Of a DNA stretch of 64,000 nucleotides, positions 1 through 7,752 are shown piece by piece. The stretch comes from Chlamydiales bacterium (GTDB lineage: Bacteria > Chlamydiota > Chlamydiia > Chlamydiales > Rhabdochlamydiaceae). Numbering within the stretch: position 1 is the stretch's first letter; each line of letters opens with the position of its first letter. The DNA lies in assembly GCA_016185065.1 (NCBI GenBank), contig JACPOL010000001.1:1-64000 (forward strand), read 5' to 3'. A program made the translations under genes and the position numbers. Below the pieces are notes generated by a model. That model had not been told where the DNA came from, made no database searches, and saw only the letters and a list, made by a program, of their open reading frames with translations.

Positions 1-25
1 CTGCCAGCGAAGCGGATCCTGTTAA
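1..25. repeat. Palindromic element family A, right-end fragment (A1)
   Basis: The first bases of the window are identical to the right-hand end of the complete family A elements at 1738-1850, 22654-22767 and 26409-26535 (CTGCCAGCGAAGCGGATCC followed by TGTT). The rest of the element must lie upstream of the window. Together with the copy at 1738 it brackets the two pseudopilin-type genes. Confidence 0.8.
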
Positions 26-93
26 TTATCTCTTCTCTTATTGTCACCTTTTCACCGCTCCTGTTAATAAATGGGGGGGCGGGGTATCATCTT

Positions 94-744
94 GTGCCCA
101 TGAGACGCCGACGTAGAGCCCTATCACTTTTGGAAGTGGTCATCGCCCTTTCGCTCACCTCTATTCTGCTCTTTTTTCTCTTTGGATTTTACAGGCAGTT
201 GACTCTGCTGGATGTGCAGGCGGAGAAGATCCAGGAGAGGATCTCCGCACGAGAGAAGACTCAGCTGCGTCTCATGCAGATCTTCTCCAATCTTCCACCC
301 GAAGATGAGAAGACGCCCCCCCTCTTTTACACAGAGTCTACCCCAGAGGGGGTCGACTTAAGCCTTGTCTTCTCGTTCGATCAGGGGGTCGATACTGAGG
401 AGAAGTTGTCTGGAAAAGTAAGAGGCGTGCTTCTTCTAACTAAAAAAGGGCTGCTTGAGTTGCATACACTGCCCCTAGAAGGAGAATCGATTAGAAGAAG
501 AGAGGTCTTGATGCAGCAAGTAAACTCCCTCTCTTTCTCCTTTTTTGATCCGATTAAAGAGTCCTGGGTGACATCATGGGATCAGGAGAATGAGTCGCTT
601 CCTCCTATGGTTAAAATCTCTTTGAAAGAGAAGGAAGAGGTGAAACCTGAGCTAGATTCTGAGGCGAAACCCGAAGTGAGACCAGAGATTAGCTTCGCCT
701 TCTTCCTCCCTCCCTCGCAACTTCCAACCTTCTATGAACAATGA
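94..744 (+). CDS. Type II secretion minor pseudopilin-like protein (GspJ-like)
   Basis: This 216-residue protein has a type IV prepilin-like N-terminus: a run of arginines (residues 4-8), then ALSLLEVVIAL with the Glu expected five residues into the mature protein, and a hydrophobic helix to about residue 30. The rest is soluble and acidic towards the C-terminus. This fits a minor pseudopilin of the T2SS pseudopilus, probably GspJ by size. The G of the usual GFTLIE motif is replaced by A. GTG at 94 and ATG at 100 are both possible starts after a G-rich stretch at 72-84. The gene is separated from the main gsp cluster (33944-41417) and coupled to the next gene through a stop-to-start hairpin. 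Confidence 0.6.
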   Translation: MPMRRRRRALSLLEVVIALSLTSILLFFLFGFYRQLTLLDVQAEKIQERISAREKTQLRLMQIFSNLPPEDEKTPPLFYTESTPEGVDLSLVFSFDQGVDTEEKLSGKVRGVLLLTKKGLLELHTLPLEGESIRRREVLMQQVNSLSFSFFDPIKESWVTSWDQENESLPPMVKISLKEKEEVKPELDSEAKPEVRPEISFAFFLPPSQLPTFYEQ

Positions 745-790
745 ACCTATCCACGAACTCAAAAACTTATAATTTGCGGATAGGTTCATG
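742..790 (+). promoter_or_regulatory. Stop-to-start hairpin between the two pseudopilin-type genes
   Basis: A perfect 11-bp inverted repeat (TGAACCTATCC at 742-752, GGATAGGTTCA at 778-788) joins two genes. The left arm begins with the TGA stop of the upstream gene. The right arm contains the only AGG ribosome-binding sequence and ends with the A of the downstream ATG. The 25-nt loop holds a TATAAT at 768-773. In mRNA the stem would hide the downstream start until a ribosome terminating upstream opens it, which suggests translational coupling. The TATAAT could instead be an internal -10 box, but no good -35 is present. Confidence 0.55.
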
Positions 791-1723
791 AACATTCTTA
801 TTCTCGTAGGCAGCTTTCTTCTGATTCTCTCTTTCGGAGCTGCAACGCTTGTTAAACATGGGACATCCTCTCTGTTAAAACAGACCTACTTTACCTCTTC
901 TATGAATGTGGAGAAGCGCGTGCATAATGCAGCACAGAAGAAACAGTTTCTTGCAAAAGCCTCCAAAACAAAAAAGAAAGAGAATTCAACGGAAACTTCT
1001 AAATCGGAGAAAAAAGAGAGTAAGCCAAAAATTTTTAAGCGAGATCGAGAAAACCCCTCAGAACTCTCTAAATTAAATTTAAGCCCTCTCTTCGTCTCGC
1101 CAGCCCCCTCCACCCATAGTGAACATTATGAGATCGCGGCTAAACTCCTCAGAAATATTTATGTAGGCACAAGTATAGAGAAGGCCGCTGCTGCTGCATC
1201 GATTGCCGATTTTGAGTATAAAATTCTAGACGCTTTAATCGAGCTTGGCAGGTCGCAGAAAGAGACTCTCTCTTTCGAAAAGCTCATTCCTGAAGAGAGG
1301 AGCCTGCGGGAGCTCTACATTAAAATGATAAAGGGAACCAAACACTACTCGGTAGATGAGAAGAAGGGGTATCCGCCTCTTGAAGACTTCTTTCTTCTTG
1401 ATAACGGAAAGAAGAGCAAGCCGATCCTCTTCTGCTTTGCTTCGACTCCACTACTTAGATCGGTCTTTGGAGAGAGTGTTTTACAAACCATTCTGGAGCA
1501 GGAGAAAGAGAAGGGAGAGAAGGGAGTCAGCCCTCCACTAAAGAAAGAGGAGCTCGAAGCTCTTCTTGTTAAGAATGGAGACCCAAAGATTCAGCTAACA
1601 ACACTTACAGATCTACTCAACTTCACGAGAAGAGGAGTCCCCTCTCAAACGGTTACCTACTCCGATCCAAAAACAAAAATCCGCCGCAAGCTCCCCCTTC
1701 TCAAAGAACAAAATTCAAGATAA
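788..1723 (+). CDS. Hypothetical membrane-anchored protein, possible GspK-like T2SS component
   Basis: A 311-residue protein with one N-terminal hydrophobic helix (residues 2-24), a Lys/Glu/Ser-rich low-complexity stretch (about 50-100) and a soluble C-terminal domain from about residue 115. I do not recognise the soluble domain. Its place directly after a GspJ-like gene and its length are compatible with GspK, but there is no clear prepilin peptidase site before the helix, so this is inference from context only. The start ATG at 788 lies at the end of a hairpin that begins at the previous stop codon. It is followed by palindromic element A2 and converges on sdhB. Confidence 0.5.
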   Translation: MNILILVGSFLLILSFGAATLVKHGTSSLLKQTYFTSSMNVEKRVHNAAQKKQFLAKASKTKKKENSTETSKSEKKESKPKIFKRDRENPSELSKLNLSPLFVSPAPSTHSEHYEIAAKLLRNIYVGTSIEKAAAAASIADFEYKILDALIELGRSQKETLSFEKLIPEERSLRELYIKMIKGTKHYSVDEKKGYPPLEDFFLLDNGKKSKPILFCFASTPLLRSVFGESVLQTILEQEKEKGEKGVSPPLKKEELEALLVKNGDPKIQLTTLTDLLNFTRRGVPSQTVTYSDPKTKIRRKLPLLKEQNSR

Positions 1724-1737
1724 GACATAGGAAAAAT

Positions 1738-1850
1738 TAACAGGATCGCCGCATACGCGGCGGCAGGATAAGAAAGAGAAAAAGAATTCTTTCTTTCCAT
1801 CCTGCCGGCGCGGTGAGCGCCGATCCTGCCAGCGAAGCGGATCCTGTTAT
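1738..1850. repeat. Palindromic element family A (A2)
   Basis: The left arm has one hairpin module (AACAGGATC, then a GCCGC-ATAC-GCGGC stem-loop, then GGCAGGAT). The right arm has two inverted modules (GGCGC stem, then the GCGAAGC module ending GGATCCTGTT). The purine-rich centre is itself palindromic around GAATTC. It lies between the converging 788-1723 gene and sdhB, where it could also stop transcription. Confidence 0.8.
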
Positions 1851-1874
1851 TAAAAATCTGCTCTGATGCTGGGG

Positions 1875-2645
1875 CTAGTTGCGGCCAGGGAGATTGATAA
1901 GATCGCGGATGGCCTGCTTGGCCACTTCGCGGCCCATGACTGCGATCGACTCTGTAAGAGGAATTTTTTTGGGGCAGACTTGAGCGCAGTTCTGCGCATT
2001 GCCGCAATCGCTTACGCCGCCTTCTGTCATGAGAGAGCGAGTTCGCTCTTCAGCCATGAGCTTACCAACGGGGTGTTCATTGAAAAGTCTTGCTTGCGAG
2101 ATGGGAGCGGGTCCAACGAACTTAGAACGAGCACTCACCTGAGGACACGATTCGCTGCAGCAGCCGCAAGTCATGCATGTTGAGAGAAGATAGCTCTGCT
2201 CTTGAGCTTTGGAACTGATTTTTGGTCCAAAACCTCTATCGAAGGAGTCGTCGACATCCACCCAAGCACGCACGCGCTTGAGTTGTTCAAACATGATATC
2301 GCGGTTTACAACTAGATCCTTAACAAGCGGAAACTTGGTGAAGGGGGCAAGAGTGACAACCGAGCTTCCAGTCGACTCGATGATCTTGTCGATCAGCGCG
2401 GTGCACGCTTGACGCGGCCTACCATTGATCAGCATCGAACAGGATCCGCACACCTCTTCTAAACACCCCTGCTCCCAAGCCACAGGAGTCACTTTTTCCG
2501 ACTTCTTATTCACTGGAGACTTCTGCACTTCCATCAGCGCTGAGGTGACATTTAAGAGCGGACGGAGTTCAAGCTCAAACTCCTCCCAATACTGCTTCTC
2601 GGAGGTCCCCCGAAAAATCTTCAGCGTAAAAGTCTGTTTTTCCAT
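1875..2645 (-). CDS. sdhB: Succinate dehydrogenase iron-sulfur subunit
   Basis: This 256-residue subunit carries electrons from SdhA flavin to the membrane quinone site. The plant-type [2Fe-2S] ligands appear as CLEEVCGSC plus a later Cys in RQACTAL. The C-terminal ferredoxin domain shows CMTCGCCSESCP and CGNAQNCAQVCPKKIP, giving the [4Fe-4S] and [3Fe-4S] sets. It is the last gene of a minus-strand sdhC-sdhA-sdhB operon, starting only 4 bp after the sdhA stop. It links the TCA cycle to menaquinone reduction at the inner membrane. Confidence 0.95.
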   Translation of the reverse strand: MEKQTFTLKIFRGTSEKQYWEEFELELRPLLNVTSALMEVQKSPVNKKSEKVTPVAWEQGCLEEVCGSCSMLINGRPRQACTALIDKIIESTGSSVVTLAPFTKFPLVKDLVVNRDIMFEQLKRVRAWVDVDDSFDRGFGPKISSKAQEQSYLLSTCMTCGCCSESCPQVSARSKFVGPAPISQARLFNEHPVGKLMAEERTRSLMTEGGVSDCGNAQNCAQVCPKKIPLTESIAVMGREVAKQAIRDLINLPGRN

Positions 2646-2649
2646 GTAA

Positions 2650-4548
2650 TTAGACCGGCAGAGTTATGTTTGAAGGGATATTCTCCAAAGTAGGCTTGAA
2701 CCTTTTTGCTTTAGAATATTCCCTTTTTATCGGCTTTAAGTGTCTTAAGTCAACGGGTGTATAGCTAATCACAGGTTCATCTTTCTGCGGATCATAGGTC
2801 GCTATCGTCGTCTTCAGCCAATGCTCATCGTCGCGTGCGGCAAACTCCGGCTTGAAGTGGGCTCCACGGAACTCATTGCGCAGAAGTGCGCCTTTGGTCA
2901 TGACAAGTGCCAGCTCCAGCATGTAGCCAAACTGGTTGGCAAAGGCATAGGTCTGGTTGAGCGTACCGCCTCTGTCATCGAGAGAGATCTGCTTGTAGCG
3001 CTCGCGGAGCTGCTTGATAACATCCATCGTCTTTTTAAGAGATTCGTTATCTCTTTTTACGGTGACGTTTCTGATCATCACATCGGAGAGCTCATCGTGC
3101 AGCTGGTGGATATTTTCCTTTCCACTGCGCGTAAGAAGGTCGTGCTTTAACGCCTCTTCTGCTGCAAGTGTATCCGTGTACATTTTGGTAGAGAGATTGC
3201 CATAGCTATCTTTCAGATTATCCAGATATCTCGGAACTTCGCCTCCAGCTACAAGGCCGGCAAAAATACAGGCCGTGAGAGAGTTAGCTCCTAGTCTGTT
3301 GGCTCCATGGTATTGGAACTCCGACTCTCCAACTTGGAAACAGCCGGGAATATTAGTCATCTGGCGGTAGCGCGTCATTCGATCGGGATCATCGGCGGCC
3401 GGCCAGTCTACCCAGGCGCCTCCCATCGAATAGTGAACGGCTGGGAAGATCTTCATCGGAAGCTTGTGGGGATCTTCGCCCGTAAACTTGTGGTAGATCT
3501 CAAGAACAGATTCGATCTTATGCTGTTGAGAGGGGGGAAGATGGGAGACGTCGAGATAGACCTGCATCTTCCCATCGATGCCAAGGCCAAGCTCACAAAC
3601 GCGGAGGACCTCTCTTGATCCGATATCTCGCGGCACGAGATTCCCGAAAGCGGGGTACATCTCTTCTAGAAAGTACCAGGGCTCTCCCGTCTTTCCACAC
3701 TGAATCGTCTTGCCTTCAGGATCGACAATCGTCTTTGTCGAATCTCCATACACCCAGATCCTTCCTCCCTCTCCTCGAGCCGACTCGGAGATTAGGCGCA
3801 TCTTATCTTCTCCAGGAATCGCCGTCGGATGGATCTGAATAAACTCACCATTGGCGTACTTCATTCCCTGTTTGAAGAGGCGTCCATTCGCGGCTCCCGT
3901 ACAGAAAGTAGAGTTTGTCGACTTCTTAAAGATCAGGCCCGGCCCTCCGGTTCCAAAAATCACTGCATCTGCTTTCAGGATGTCCAGCTTCATTGTGAAG
4001 AGATCCATGATCACGATTCCGCGGGCGTTTCCCTCATCGTCCATGACAAGACGCATGAACTCGTGATTTTCAAATTTTTCCACTCTGCCCTTCGTTTCAT
4101 AACGGCGCACCTGCTCATCTAGAGCGTAGAGGAGCTGCTGGCCTGTCGAGGCGCCGCAAAAGGCTGTGCGGTGGTAGAGTGTGCCGCCAAAACGACGGAA
4201 GTCGAGATTTCCTTCACTTGTACGGTTGAAAGGGCAGCCAAAACGCTCCATCATGCGTATGATGCCAGGAGCTGCCATACACATTTCGAGAACTGGTGGC
4301 TGGTCGGCTAAAAAGTCTCCGCCTTTGATCGTGTCGTATGCGTGCACGAGGGGAGAGTCATCCTCGTTTTTTAAATTCATGCCCGCGTTGATTCCGCCTT
4401 GGGCACAGACCGAGTGAGAACGCTTGACTTTTGTAACAGAGACGATCTTGACATGGCATCCATTTTCAGCCAGCTTCATCGCAGCAGAAAGACCTGCAAG
4501 GCCTCCGCCGACCATTATCACCTCTTTTCCCATCTTCTTCGCACTCAT
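2650..4548 (-). CDS. sdhA: Succinate dehydrogenase flavoprotein subunit
   Basis: A 632-residue catalytic subunit that oxidises succinate to fumarate. An N-terminal FAD-binding motif (VIMVGGGLAGLSAA) is followed by SHSVCAQGGINA, which carries the His that binds FAD covalently in this family. Further family signatures are HPTAIPGEDKMRLISESARG and YHGANRLGANSL. I placed the start at ATG 4548 (MSAKKMGKEV). The frame stays open to 4704, but that would overlap sdhC by about 150 bp and add sequence unlike the family. With this start there are 8 bp between the sdhC stop and sdhA. Confidence 0.95.
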   Translation of the reverse strand: MSAKKMGKEVIMVGGGLAGLSAAMKLAENGCHVKIVSVTKVKRSHSVCAQGGINAGMNLKNEDDSPLVHAYDTIKGGDFLADQPPVLEMCMAAPGIIRMMERFGCPFNRTSEGNLDFRRFGGTLYHRTAFCGASTGQQLLYALDEQVRRYETKGRVEKFENHEFMRLVMDDEGNARGIVIMDLFTMKLDILKADAVIFGTGGPGLIFKKSTNSTFCTGAANGRLFKQGMKYANGEFIQIHPTAIPGEDKMRLISESARGEGGRIWVYGDSTKTIVDPEGKTIQCGKTGEPWYFLEEMYPAFGNLVPRDIGSREVLRVCELGLGIDGKMQVYLDVSHLPPSQQHKIESVLEIYHKFTGEDPHKLPMKIFPAVHYSMGGAWVDWPAADDPDRMTRYRQMTNIPGCFQVGESEFQYHGANRLGANSLTACIFAGLVAGGEVPRYLDNLKDSYGNLSTKMYTDTLAAEEALKHDLLTRSGKENIHQLHDELSDVMIRNVTVKRDNESLKKTMDVIKQLRERYKQISLDDRGGTLNQTYAFANQFGYMLELALVMTKGALLRNEFRGAHFKPEFAARDDEHWLKTTIATYDPQKDEPVISYTPVDLRHLKPIKREYSKAKRFKPTLENIPSNITLPV

Positions 4549-4556
4549 AGAATTTT

Positions 4557-5585
4557 TCAGTAACGCAGGTTTAGCCAGTAGGTTCCCCAGATCGAAGCGA
4601 GCCCCAAAAATGCCACAAGCAGCATGAGTCCAATTGCAAAAGTGGCCGTCGACTTCTGAGCCGACATCCTCAGCACGACTCCCCAGGTGATCAGAAATGT
4701 CCATAGGCCATTGAAGCCGTGGAAGCAGGCAGATAGCACAAAAATCGTATAGAGAAATACGTAGATCGGGCTTTTAAAAGTATCGCGCACGAGCAGAAGA
4801 GATGCCGTTCCAAAATTATCTGAAACAGCAAGCACCTCATCATCGGCAAGAGAGTAGCTCCCAAGCATCTTGACCCAGTTGATCTTATCTTGAAATTTCT
4901 GGGCTGAGGTAAAAATTACCTCTCGCTGAGAGTCGTATTTCACAGAAGCGGGGCCGTCCCAAGTGAGAATCTCATTCTTCTTCAAAGAGTCCGCCGCTTC
5001 AAAAAGAGCCTCTTCATCGCTGCGGTCCTTTAAACTTCTCTTTTCGATCTCTATTGCCTCCTTGTCGAAGAGAGCAACTTTCAATCGGTCCGCCACCGTA
5101 TAGAGTCCATTGTCAACCTTTACCGGCGCAAAGTAGGCGACATCTCCACCGATATTTAGAGAAGCTGGATAGTCGATAAAGCGGAACTTAACCACATGGG
5201 CAACGAGCATAAAAAGCAGAATCCAGGAGGTGATCCTCTGCCAGGAGTAGGCGCGATTCCGGCCATATTCGGGAAGGGATGGAGTCGACCCGTCTGTCTT
5301 GTGAGCATTGGGCTTTGCAGTGAAGAGATACTTCACACCCCAGATTAAGTGGATGGCGATCGGCACTCCAAGAAGTGTGAATTCGATGAATGAGAGGTAG
5401 GGGAGGTTGTGGATCCCGTTGACCATCTCGACAAATCCCCTCCCATTATCTCCAAGCAGAAGTGCCGCCTGCGAATTTACAAGCAGATGCTCCATGAGAA
5501 AAAGAACAAGCCAGAGGCCCATCAAAGAGTGGAGTCTTCTCCATATAAAAGCGCGCGGAAGCTTAATTGTCGTATCTACACTCAT
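4557..5585 (-). CDS. sdhC: Succinate dehydrogenase cytochrome b558-type membrane anchor
   Basis: A 342-residue anchor for SdhAB. Hydrophobic helices carry His residues suited to heme ligation (RRLHSLMGLWL, MEHLL, IHLIWGVKYLF, MLVAHVVKF, ACFHGFNGLWTF). This is the single-anchor type of the three-subunit enzyme of Bacillus and Chlamydia. An unusual hydrophilic segment of about 110 residues lies between the penultimate pair of helices, making the protein longer than the roughly 200 residues of Bacillus SdhC. I chose ATG 5585 (MSVDTTIKL); a longer frame to 5687 would run into tatD. It is the first gene of the sdh operon, 49 bp after tatD. Confidence 0.9.
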   Translation of the reverse strand: MSVDTTIKLPRAFIWRRLHSLMGLWLVLFLMEHLLVNSQAALLLGDNGRGFVEMVNGIHNLPYLSFIEFTLLGVPIAIHLIWGVKYLFTAKPNAHKTDGSTPSLPEYGRNRAYSWQRITSWILLFMLVAHVVKFRFIDYPASLNIGGDVAYFAPVKVDNGLYTVADRLKVALFDKEAIEIEKRSLKDRSDEEALFEAADSLKKNEILTWDGPASVKYDSQREVIFTSAQKFQDKINWVKMLGSYSLADDEVLAVSDNFGTASLLLVRDTFKSPIYVFLYTIFVLSACFHGFNGLWTFLITWGVVLRMSAQKSTATFAIGLMLLVAFLGLASIWGTYWLNLRY

Positions 5586-5634
5586 CCATCTTACCAAAAA
5601 ATGAAAAGATACTTGTACTCGTCTAAATAGTTTT

Positions 5635-6405
5635 TCAGAAAGAAAAAAATTTAATCGCGTTTTCAGAAGTGGCGCGTGCAACTTCATCTGGATTAAGATT
5701 TTTGATGCGAGCTAAAACCTCAACTGTCTCGGTGATGAAGGCAGGTTCATTTGGGCTGCCGCGCATGCTTTGAGGAGAGAGATAGGGAGCGTCGGTCTCA
5801 ACGACGATATGGCTAAGAGGAACTGCTCTTGCAACTTCGCGAAGAGCTTCCGACTTTTTAAAAGTGAGAATGCCGCTAAAGGAGATCATCCAGCCTCTAT
5901 CAACTGCGCGGGCAGCCTCTTGAGCACTCCCCGTGTAACAGTGAAGAAGTGCCGGTCTGCCTTTATAGACCTCATCTGTCATCGCAAAGAGATCTTCAAA
6001 TGCATCTCTGCAGTGAAAAACAGCAGGCAGAGAGTATTTTACTGCTAAGGCAAGATAGCGGAGCAGAAACTTCTGCTGCGTCGTTTTAGGAGAGTGCTCG
6101 TAGTGATAGTCTAGCCCCGTCTCTCCGATCGCGACCAGCTTCTTCTGTTTTGCAGCCTCTTCGACAAGAGGAAAGAAGCTCTCTCCCTCTTTTTCTACGT
6201 CGTGGGGCGTGGTAGCAGCTGTATTGAAAACCCAATTGTAGCGAGAAGCGAGCGCGAGCCCCTTTTCGAGGCTCTGAACATCCGTGCAGATATTGACGAT
6301 CTTCTGGACTCCCTTCGCTTGAGCGCGTCCGAGAATCTCATCCGCCAGCGGCGCCAGCTCCTCTCCCGTAAGATGTGCATGCGTATCAATGATCATGCTG
6401 CTCAT
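5635..6405 (-). CDS. tatD: TatD-family metal-dependent DNase
   Basis: An amidohydrolase-fold nuclease with the complete metal-site set: DTHAHL at the N-terminus, GETGLDY, FHCRDAF, LLHCYTG and VVETDAPYLSP. Known members act as 3'-5' exonucleases or deoxyribonucleases in DNA repair. Two starts fit, ATG 6405 (MSSMIIDTHAH) and ATG 6396 (MIIDTHAH); neither has a strong Shine-Dalgarno. An in-frame TTG at 6432 would add nine residues. From memory, tatD next to sdhC is also the order in Chlamydia. Confidence 0.92.
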   Translation of the reverse strand: MSSMIIDTHAHLTGEELAPLADEILGRAQAKGVQKIVNICTDVQSLEKGLALASRYNWVFNTAATTPHDVEKEGESFFPLVEEAAKQKKLVAIGETGLDYHYEHSPKTTQQKFLLRYLALAVKYSLPAVFHCRDAFEDLFAMTDEVYKGRPALLHCYTGSAQEAARAVDRGWMISFSGILTFKKSEALREVARAVPLSHIVVETDAPYLSPQSMRGSPNEPAFITETVEVLARIKNLNPDEVARATSENAIKFFSF

Positions 6406-6470
6406 GATAAAATAAAAAGTTGCTCCCTTCAACAGATTAAAAAGCTGTGAATGTTTTTAATAGTAGAAAA

Positions 6471-6690
6471 GACATGTCGGGTAGGCCAGGGGAAAGCTCC
6501 GCTTTCGCTCGGGGCCTCCCTGCGACCCTCTTGCGCTGCATCTCGCTTTGCCAAATCGCGTCCTCGGAGAAGGGGTGTACAGGGTAGGGCAATGGCCCAC
6601 TCTGTTTTCGAGCACACGGTTTGGCAAAGCGAGGTGAAGCGCAAGGTGGTCGCGGGAGGTGTGGCGCGAGCGCACACCATCCGACATGTC
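6471..6690. repeat. MITE-like palindromic element family B (B1)
   Basis: A 220-bp element with GACATGTCGG at the left end and its reverse complement at the right. The first 100 bp nearly match the copies at 41994 and 53404. The interior has further inverted pieces (TCGCTTTGCCAAA versus TTTGGCAAAGCGA). There is no transposase and no credible ORF inside. It sits between the tatD start and the 3' end of the following glycosyltransferase gene. Confidence 0.85.
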
Positions 6691-6771
6691 TATTTGGGCT
6701 CTAAAAAAACTGAGTAAAAATCCCAAATAATAAAAAAATGAAATGCTTTTGTTTGATCAGAAAAATGTTCA

Positions 6772-7731
6772 TTATTGGCAGTGGAGGAGAAGGTCGAGGC
6801 GGAAAATCTCTTGGGAGGTCACGCGTCGGACGTGAGGAAAGTCGGAGAGGTTGCGGATATGCGTCTCTAAAGTTATCTGGGGAAGAGCAGGGGGTTTCAA
6901 CGAGAGAGGATCGAAAAAAAGCGAGGTTTCAACAATCTCATAACCGCGAACAAACTCCTTCTCGATATGCTTTTCACTTTCCGCCTTCTCGATCAGACTC
7001 TTCCAGTCCCGTTCCCAATGGTGGCCCCAGGTCTCTGTTTTTTTGAACAGCTCCTCTTTTGTGCGCACCCAGCTATAGTGATGCACGAGCGGAAGCCCAT
7101 CTTTTGCAACTACCCCTTTTTGTTTAGGTCCTGGAGTTCTTAAAAATGTTCCTATGCGCTCATCGTCATGCAAAAGCAGGTCGGGTGTGAGCGCTCTTCT
7201 CTTAGCTAACATAGTTGAATCCGGGAAGATACTCGCGCAAGTATAGGGAGATCGCGAGTACCAGTAGGTCGCAAGGCGAAGCGCCGAATACTCCTCAAAA
7301 GGGAAATCCTTTATCCACGCTGCAAACCTCTTTCCATCCACGATCTCATCAGCATCTAAAAAGAGAATGCTCTCTATTTCTTTGGGTAGCAGATAGAAAG
7401 GAAGAAGCCTAGTCGTGTTGTGCCAGTGGTGCACCCGGTCTAAATCTTCATGGGCGAAGGGAGAGCTCCTGCCGTAGGGTTTCTCAGGGTCAAACGCGAA
7501 TTCGATGAAGCTGCAATCGGGATAGCGCCTGTAACACTCTTCAATGAGAGCAAGATCTTCAAGACTCCCATCGAAAAAGTGGTCGCAAATAACGATCATG
7601 ATTAGATCGGAAAAGAGCCGCGCCTCTTGGATACTGCGCTCCAGAAACCGCCAATCATTTGTACAAAAACTAATTACTGTTGCAAGCGGCCCGCGTTTCC
7701 TTGACAAATGCCCCTCGAATTCGTTATGCAT
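6772..7731 (-). CDS. Glycosyltransferase, family 2-like
   Basis: A 319-residue protein with a GT-A-like pattern: an N-terminal beta strand (TVISFCTNDW), an acidic turn (VICDHFFDGS) and a clear DxD-type metal site (SILFLDADEIVDG). It would transfer a sugar from a nucleotide-sugar donor; the acceptor cannot be told. Met at 7731 is a good start and lies only a few bases from the divergent tolQ transcript. From memory, pathogenic Chlamydia carries dsbD between tatD and the tol genes, so this gene occupies a rearranged spot. Confidence 0.65.
   Translation of the reverse strand: MHNEFEGHLSRKRGPLATVISFCTNDWRFLERSIQEARLFSDLIMIVICDHFFDGSLEDLALIEECYRRYPDCSFIEFAFDPEKPYGRSSPFAHEDLDRVHHWHNTTRLLPFYLLPKEIESILFLDADEIVDGKRFAAWIKDFPFEEYSALRLATYWYSRSPYTCASIFPDSTMLAKRRALTPDLLLHDDERIGTFLRTPGPKQKGVVAKDGLPLVHHYSWVRTKEELFKKTETWGHHWERDWKSLIEKAESEKHIEKEFVRGYEIVETSLFFDPLSLKPPALPQITLETHIRNLSDFPHVRRVTSQEIFRLDLLLHCQ
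7701..7730 (+). promoter_or_regulatory. Candidate promoter of the tol-pal operon
   Basis: A perfect TTGACA (7701-7706) is followed after 18 bp by TATGCA (7725-7730), which matches the first three positions of a sigma-70/66 -10 box. A start near 7737 would place ATG 7753 about 16 nt into the transcript and exclude the longer upstream starts. The site overlaps the first codons of the divergent glycosyltransferase gene. Confidence 0.4.
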
Positions 7732-7752
7732 GTAGGTAATCTCGGTAGGCTT

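Noticed and set aside
1866..2183. A 105-residue plus-strand open frame antisense to sdhB
   Set aside because: It lies opposite the conserved ferredoxin domain of sdhB and has no recognisable features.
4549..4704. N-terminal extension of sdhA by 52 residues
   Set aside because: It would overlap the sdhC coding end by about 150 bp. The family FAD motif begins shortly after Met 4548.
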